From assembly GCF_001905665.1 (NCBI RefSeq), contig NZ_LIVX01000007.1:434001-498000 (forward strand): DNA of 64,000 nt, in the 5' to 3' direction. Numbering within the stretch: position 1 is the first letter of the stretch; each line of letters opens with the position of its first letter. Below the pieces are notes generated by a model that was not told the origin of the DNA, did no database searches, and worked only from the letters and a program-made list of their open reading frames with translations. The translations under genes and the position numbers were made by a program. This stretch comes from Streptomyces sp. CB02261 (GTDB taxonomy: Bacteria > Actinomycetota > Actinomycetes > Streptomycetales > Streptomycetaceae). Shown here piece by piece: positions 61,625 through 64,000 of this stretch.

Positions 61625-64000
61625 ATGCGAGCGACGTCGTCGGTCATCGTGGGGCGGGAAGCCGAGATCGGGCTGCTTGACGATGCCCTGGAGGGCGTCC
61701 GAAGGGGCGCCGGGCGGGCGGTGTTCCTCGTCGGCGAGGCGGGGATCGGCAAATCCCGGCTGGCCGGCGAGTGCGCCTTCCGCGCGTACGACCGGGACAT
61801 GCCGGTGCTGCGCGGCCGCGCCACGTCCACCGGACTCGTGGTGCCGTTCCGGCCGTTGATCGAGGCGCTGTCCTCGCGCTTCCGGGCGGCCGGCGCCCCG
61901 GACGATCCGGAACTCGTCCCGTACCGCCCCGCGCTCGCCGGCCTCGTGCCGGAGTGGCGGGCCGGCGCGACGGCCCCCGGGTACGCGATCTCGCTGGTCG
62001 AGATGGCGGAGGCGCTGCTCAGACTCCTCGCGGTGCTCGGCCGCGAGCGGGGATGCGTGATCCTCCTGGAGGACCTGCACGACTCCGACACCGAGACGAT
62101 CGCGGTCGTCGAGTACGTCGTCGACAACGTGGCGGACCTGCCGGTCCTGCTGGTGGGCACGCTGCGGCCGGACCCCGGCCCGGCCCTCGACCTCGCGCTC
62201 GCCGCGGAGCTCCGCAACACCGCGTCGGTGCGCGAGCTGGAGCCCCTCGACGCCGACGCCGTACGGGACATGGTGGACGCGTGTCTCGACGCCGGTCCCG
62301 GCGAGGTGCCGCCGGCCGCCCACCGGCACCTCGCGCAGCGAGCGGGCGGGAACCCGTACCTGGTGGAGGTCTTACTCGCCGACCTGCTGGACACGGGACG
62401 GCTGAACAGGACCGAGGGCTGGTGGCAGCTCGCCGATCAGGGCGAGTCGACGGTGCCGACGGGCGCGGTCCGCAGCTGGGCGCGCCGGCTCGACCGGCTC
62501 GACGAGCCCGTGCGCGACCTGCTGCTCATCGCGGCCACCCTGGGCGGCCGGTTCTCCGTCGGGGCGCTCAGGGCGGTGACCGGGCTCGACGACCGGGCCC
62601 TCTTCGCCCATCTCCGGTCCGCCTCCGAAGCGGGCATCATCGCCCCGGACGGGGCCGCCCACGACGACTACACCTTCCGTCACGTCCTGACGGCCGACGC
62701 GCTCCGGGCCTCGCTGCCGCCCGCCGAGCAGGCCGCCCTCGCCCGGCGGGCCGCCTCCGCGATCGAGGAGTCCACCGGCGTACTGTCCGGCGAGGAGCGC
62801 CAGTTGGTGGCGACGCTCTGGCTGGCGGCGGGTGACAAGGCGACGGCCTCCCGGCAGTACGCCGAGGTCGGGCGGCAGATGCTGGACGCCGGCGCGTCCG
62901 GCTCGGCCGCCGTGCTGCTGGAACGCGCCCGGGGGCTCGCCGCCGACGAGGAACGCGACGCCATCACCGTACGACTGGCGATCGCCGAAGCCGAGTCCGG
63001 GCGGCTCGACACGGCCTCCACGCTCCTCGACGACCTGCCGCACGCGCCCGCCGGGTCACGGGCGGCGGAGGAACGGGCCCAGGCCCACACCCAGGTCGCC
63101 TGGGTCGCGACCATGGCGGAACAGCAGGAGGAGGCGCGCAGCCGCATCCGGGCGGCCCGCGCCCTCTTCGGGGGCGCGCCGAGCCCGGAGCAGGAGGCGG
63201 CACTCGTGGTGGTCGAGGGCCATCTCGCGCTCCTTCCGGGCCGGGACGGCGAGGACGGGCGTGCCCGGCTCAAGGAGGCGGAACGTTCCGCCAGACGTGC
63301 CGCGCTCACCGCGGAGCAGGGCGATCGGCCCGTCGTGGCCTGCCGTGCCTGGCAGCTCCTGGCCCTGCTCTCCCGGGAGCGGGGGTTCGACGAGGCCGAC
63401 GCCTGCCTGGTACGGATGCTCGAAGTCGCCGAGAAGCACCGGCTCGCGGTGTGCCGGGCCGAGGCCCTGGTACGGCTCGGCACCAACGCGTTCCTGCGGA
63501 CGGGGGAGGCGACCCAGCTGGAGACCGCCCGCGCGGCCGCCCACGAACTCGGCTCCCTCGCCCTGCTCCAGACCGTCGACGGGCTGCTCGCCATGCAGAG
63601 CGTGCTGGCGGGGCGGTGGGACCGCGCCCGGGAGATCGTCGAACGGTCCGTGGAGGCCAGCGCCCGCCTCCAGAACCTGTCGGCGCACCGCTATCTGCTC
63701 CTCGTCGACGCCATGCTCGCCGCGCACCAGGGGAAGGGCCGCGAACAGGAACGCGCCCTGGCCAGATTCCGCCGCGCGGGCGGTGAGGAGTCGATGCTCG
63801 TCCCCGTGCAGCGCGGACTCTGCCAGGCCGTCGGCGCGCTGATGGCGGAGGACCGGGCGAGGGCGACGGCCGAACTCGACGCGGTCACCGCCTGGGAACG
63901 GGAACACCCCAGCTTCTTCTACCTCAGCGGACGGTACGGGCTCCGCCCGCTGCTGCGGATCCTCGACGGCGACGACCGCGGCCGGCAGACGTACCACGAG
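61625..64000 (+). CDS. LAL-type ATPase regulator, LuxR family expected (3' truncated)
   Basis: 792 codons are present and the frame is still open at the window end. Walker A GEAGIGKS at 37-44, Walker B CVILLEDLHDSD near 143-154, and NPYLVEVLLADLLDTGRL near 245 mark the STAND/AAA ATPase core of large LuxR regulators. Helical repeats follow from about 400. The C-terminal DNA-binding domain would lie beyond the window. TAACCT ends 6 nt before the ATG and no ribosome site is well placed, so the transcript may be leaderless. Its position suggests it regulates the LanM locus, which is inference. Confidence 0.85.
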   Translation, partial: MRATSSVIVGREAEIGLLDDALEGVRRGAGRAVFLVGEAGIGKSRLAGECAFRAYDRDMPVLRGRATSTGLVVPFRPLIEALSSRFRAAGAPDDPELVPYRPALAGLVPEWRAGATAPGYAISLVEMAEALLRLLAVLGRERGCVILLEDLHDSDTETIAVVEYVVDNVADLPVLLVGTLRPDPGPALDLALAAELRNTASVRELEPLDADAVRDMVDACLDAGPGEVPPAAHRHLAQRAGGNPYLVEVLLADLLDTGRLNRTEGWWQLADQGESTVPTGAVRSWARRLDRLDEPVRDLLLIAATLGGRFSVGALRAVTGLDDRALFAHLRSASEAGIIAPDGAAHDDYTFRHVLTADALRASLPPAEQAALARRAASAIEESTGVLSGEERQLVATLWLAAGDKATASRQYAEVGRQMLDAGASGSAAVLLERARGLAADEERDAITVRLAIAEAESGRLDTASTLLDDLPHAPAGSRAAEERAQAHTQVAWVATMAEQQEEARSRIRAARALFGGAPSPEQEAALVVVEGHLALLPGRDGEDGRARLKEAERSARRAALTAEQGDRPVVACRAWQLLALLSRERGFDEADACLVRMLEVAEKHRLAVCRAEALVRLGTNAFLRTGEATQLETARAAAHELGSLALLQTVDGLLAMQSVLAGRWDRAREIVERSVEASARLQNLSAHRYLLLVDAMLAAHQGKGREQERALARFRRAGGEESMLVPVQRGLCQAVGALMAEDRARATAELDAVTAWEREHPSFFYLSGRYGLRPLLRILDGDDRGRQTYHE

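Overview
The window is very GC-rich, has tightly packed genes with G/C at third codon positions, GTG/TTG starts and many 1-4 nt stop/start overlaps. Together with a Streptomyces-type gas vesicle cluster, SpoIIE-type phosphatases, CUT1 sugar transport genes lacking their own ATPase and LAL/LanM genes, this points to a Streptomyces (or close actinomycete) chromosome. No tRNA, rRNA, IS element or CRISPR array was seen.

Region 1 (1-22.4 kb) is a carbohydrate locus. It starts with the end of an RbsA/RbsC-type sugar importer. Next come a GH35 beta-galactosidase, a CUT1 importer (binding protein plus two permeases), two LacI-family regulators, two paralogous GH43+CBM13 exo-beta-1,3-galactanase-like enzymes and a GH30+CBM13 endo-beta-1,6-galactanase-like enzyme. 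This is the enzyme set expected for plant type II arabinogalactan. Near-identical 16-bp operators (consensus close to ATGTTTACGTAAACAT) lie at five places and tie the genes into one regulon. A membrane sensor/SpoIIE phosphatase and an orphan binding lipoprotein sit inside the locus. A secreted phosphodiesterase-type enzyme closes it.

Region 2 (22.4-34.8 kb) is a syntenic copy of the mycobacterial pathway for the last two steroid rings (HIP pathway). Its order is fadE33-fadE32-fadE31 < > fadE30-ipdF-fadA6, ipdC-ipdB-ipdA-echA20 < > two SDRs. Both divergent promoters carry a site close to the KstR2 operator. fadD3 and kstR2 themselves are absent from the window.

Region 3 (34.8-39.4 kb) holds a MarR/MFS efflux pair, a lipoprotein and an FUSC-type membrane protein. 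Region 4 (39.4-46 kb) is a gas vesicle cluster, gvpO-A-F-G-J-L-S-K on the minus strand. Diverging from it are two accessory genes that encode proteins with an extreme acidic block followed by a basic end, a pattern shared with the GvpA tail. Region 5 (46-57.7 kb) is mixed: a second SpoIIE phosphatase, a xi-class GST, a YihY protein, a GlxA-type AraC regulator with a divergent oxidoreductase, an orphan terpene cyclase, a broken macro-domain gene, a PRC-barrel protein, a phosphonate-type ABC importer and a methyltransferase.

Region 6 (57.9-64 kb) is a small lanthipeptide-like locus: a complete class II LanM with intact zinc ligands, followed by a 66-residue peptide gene that contains no cysteine, a strong terminator, and a LAL-type ATPase regulator that runs off the window. 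The cysteine-free peptide beside an intact LanM is the most unusual feature seen.
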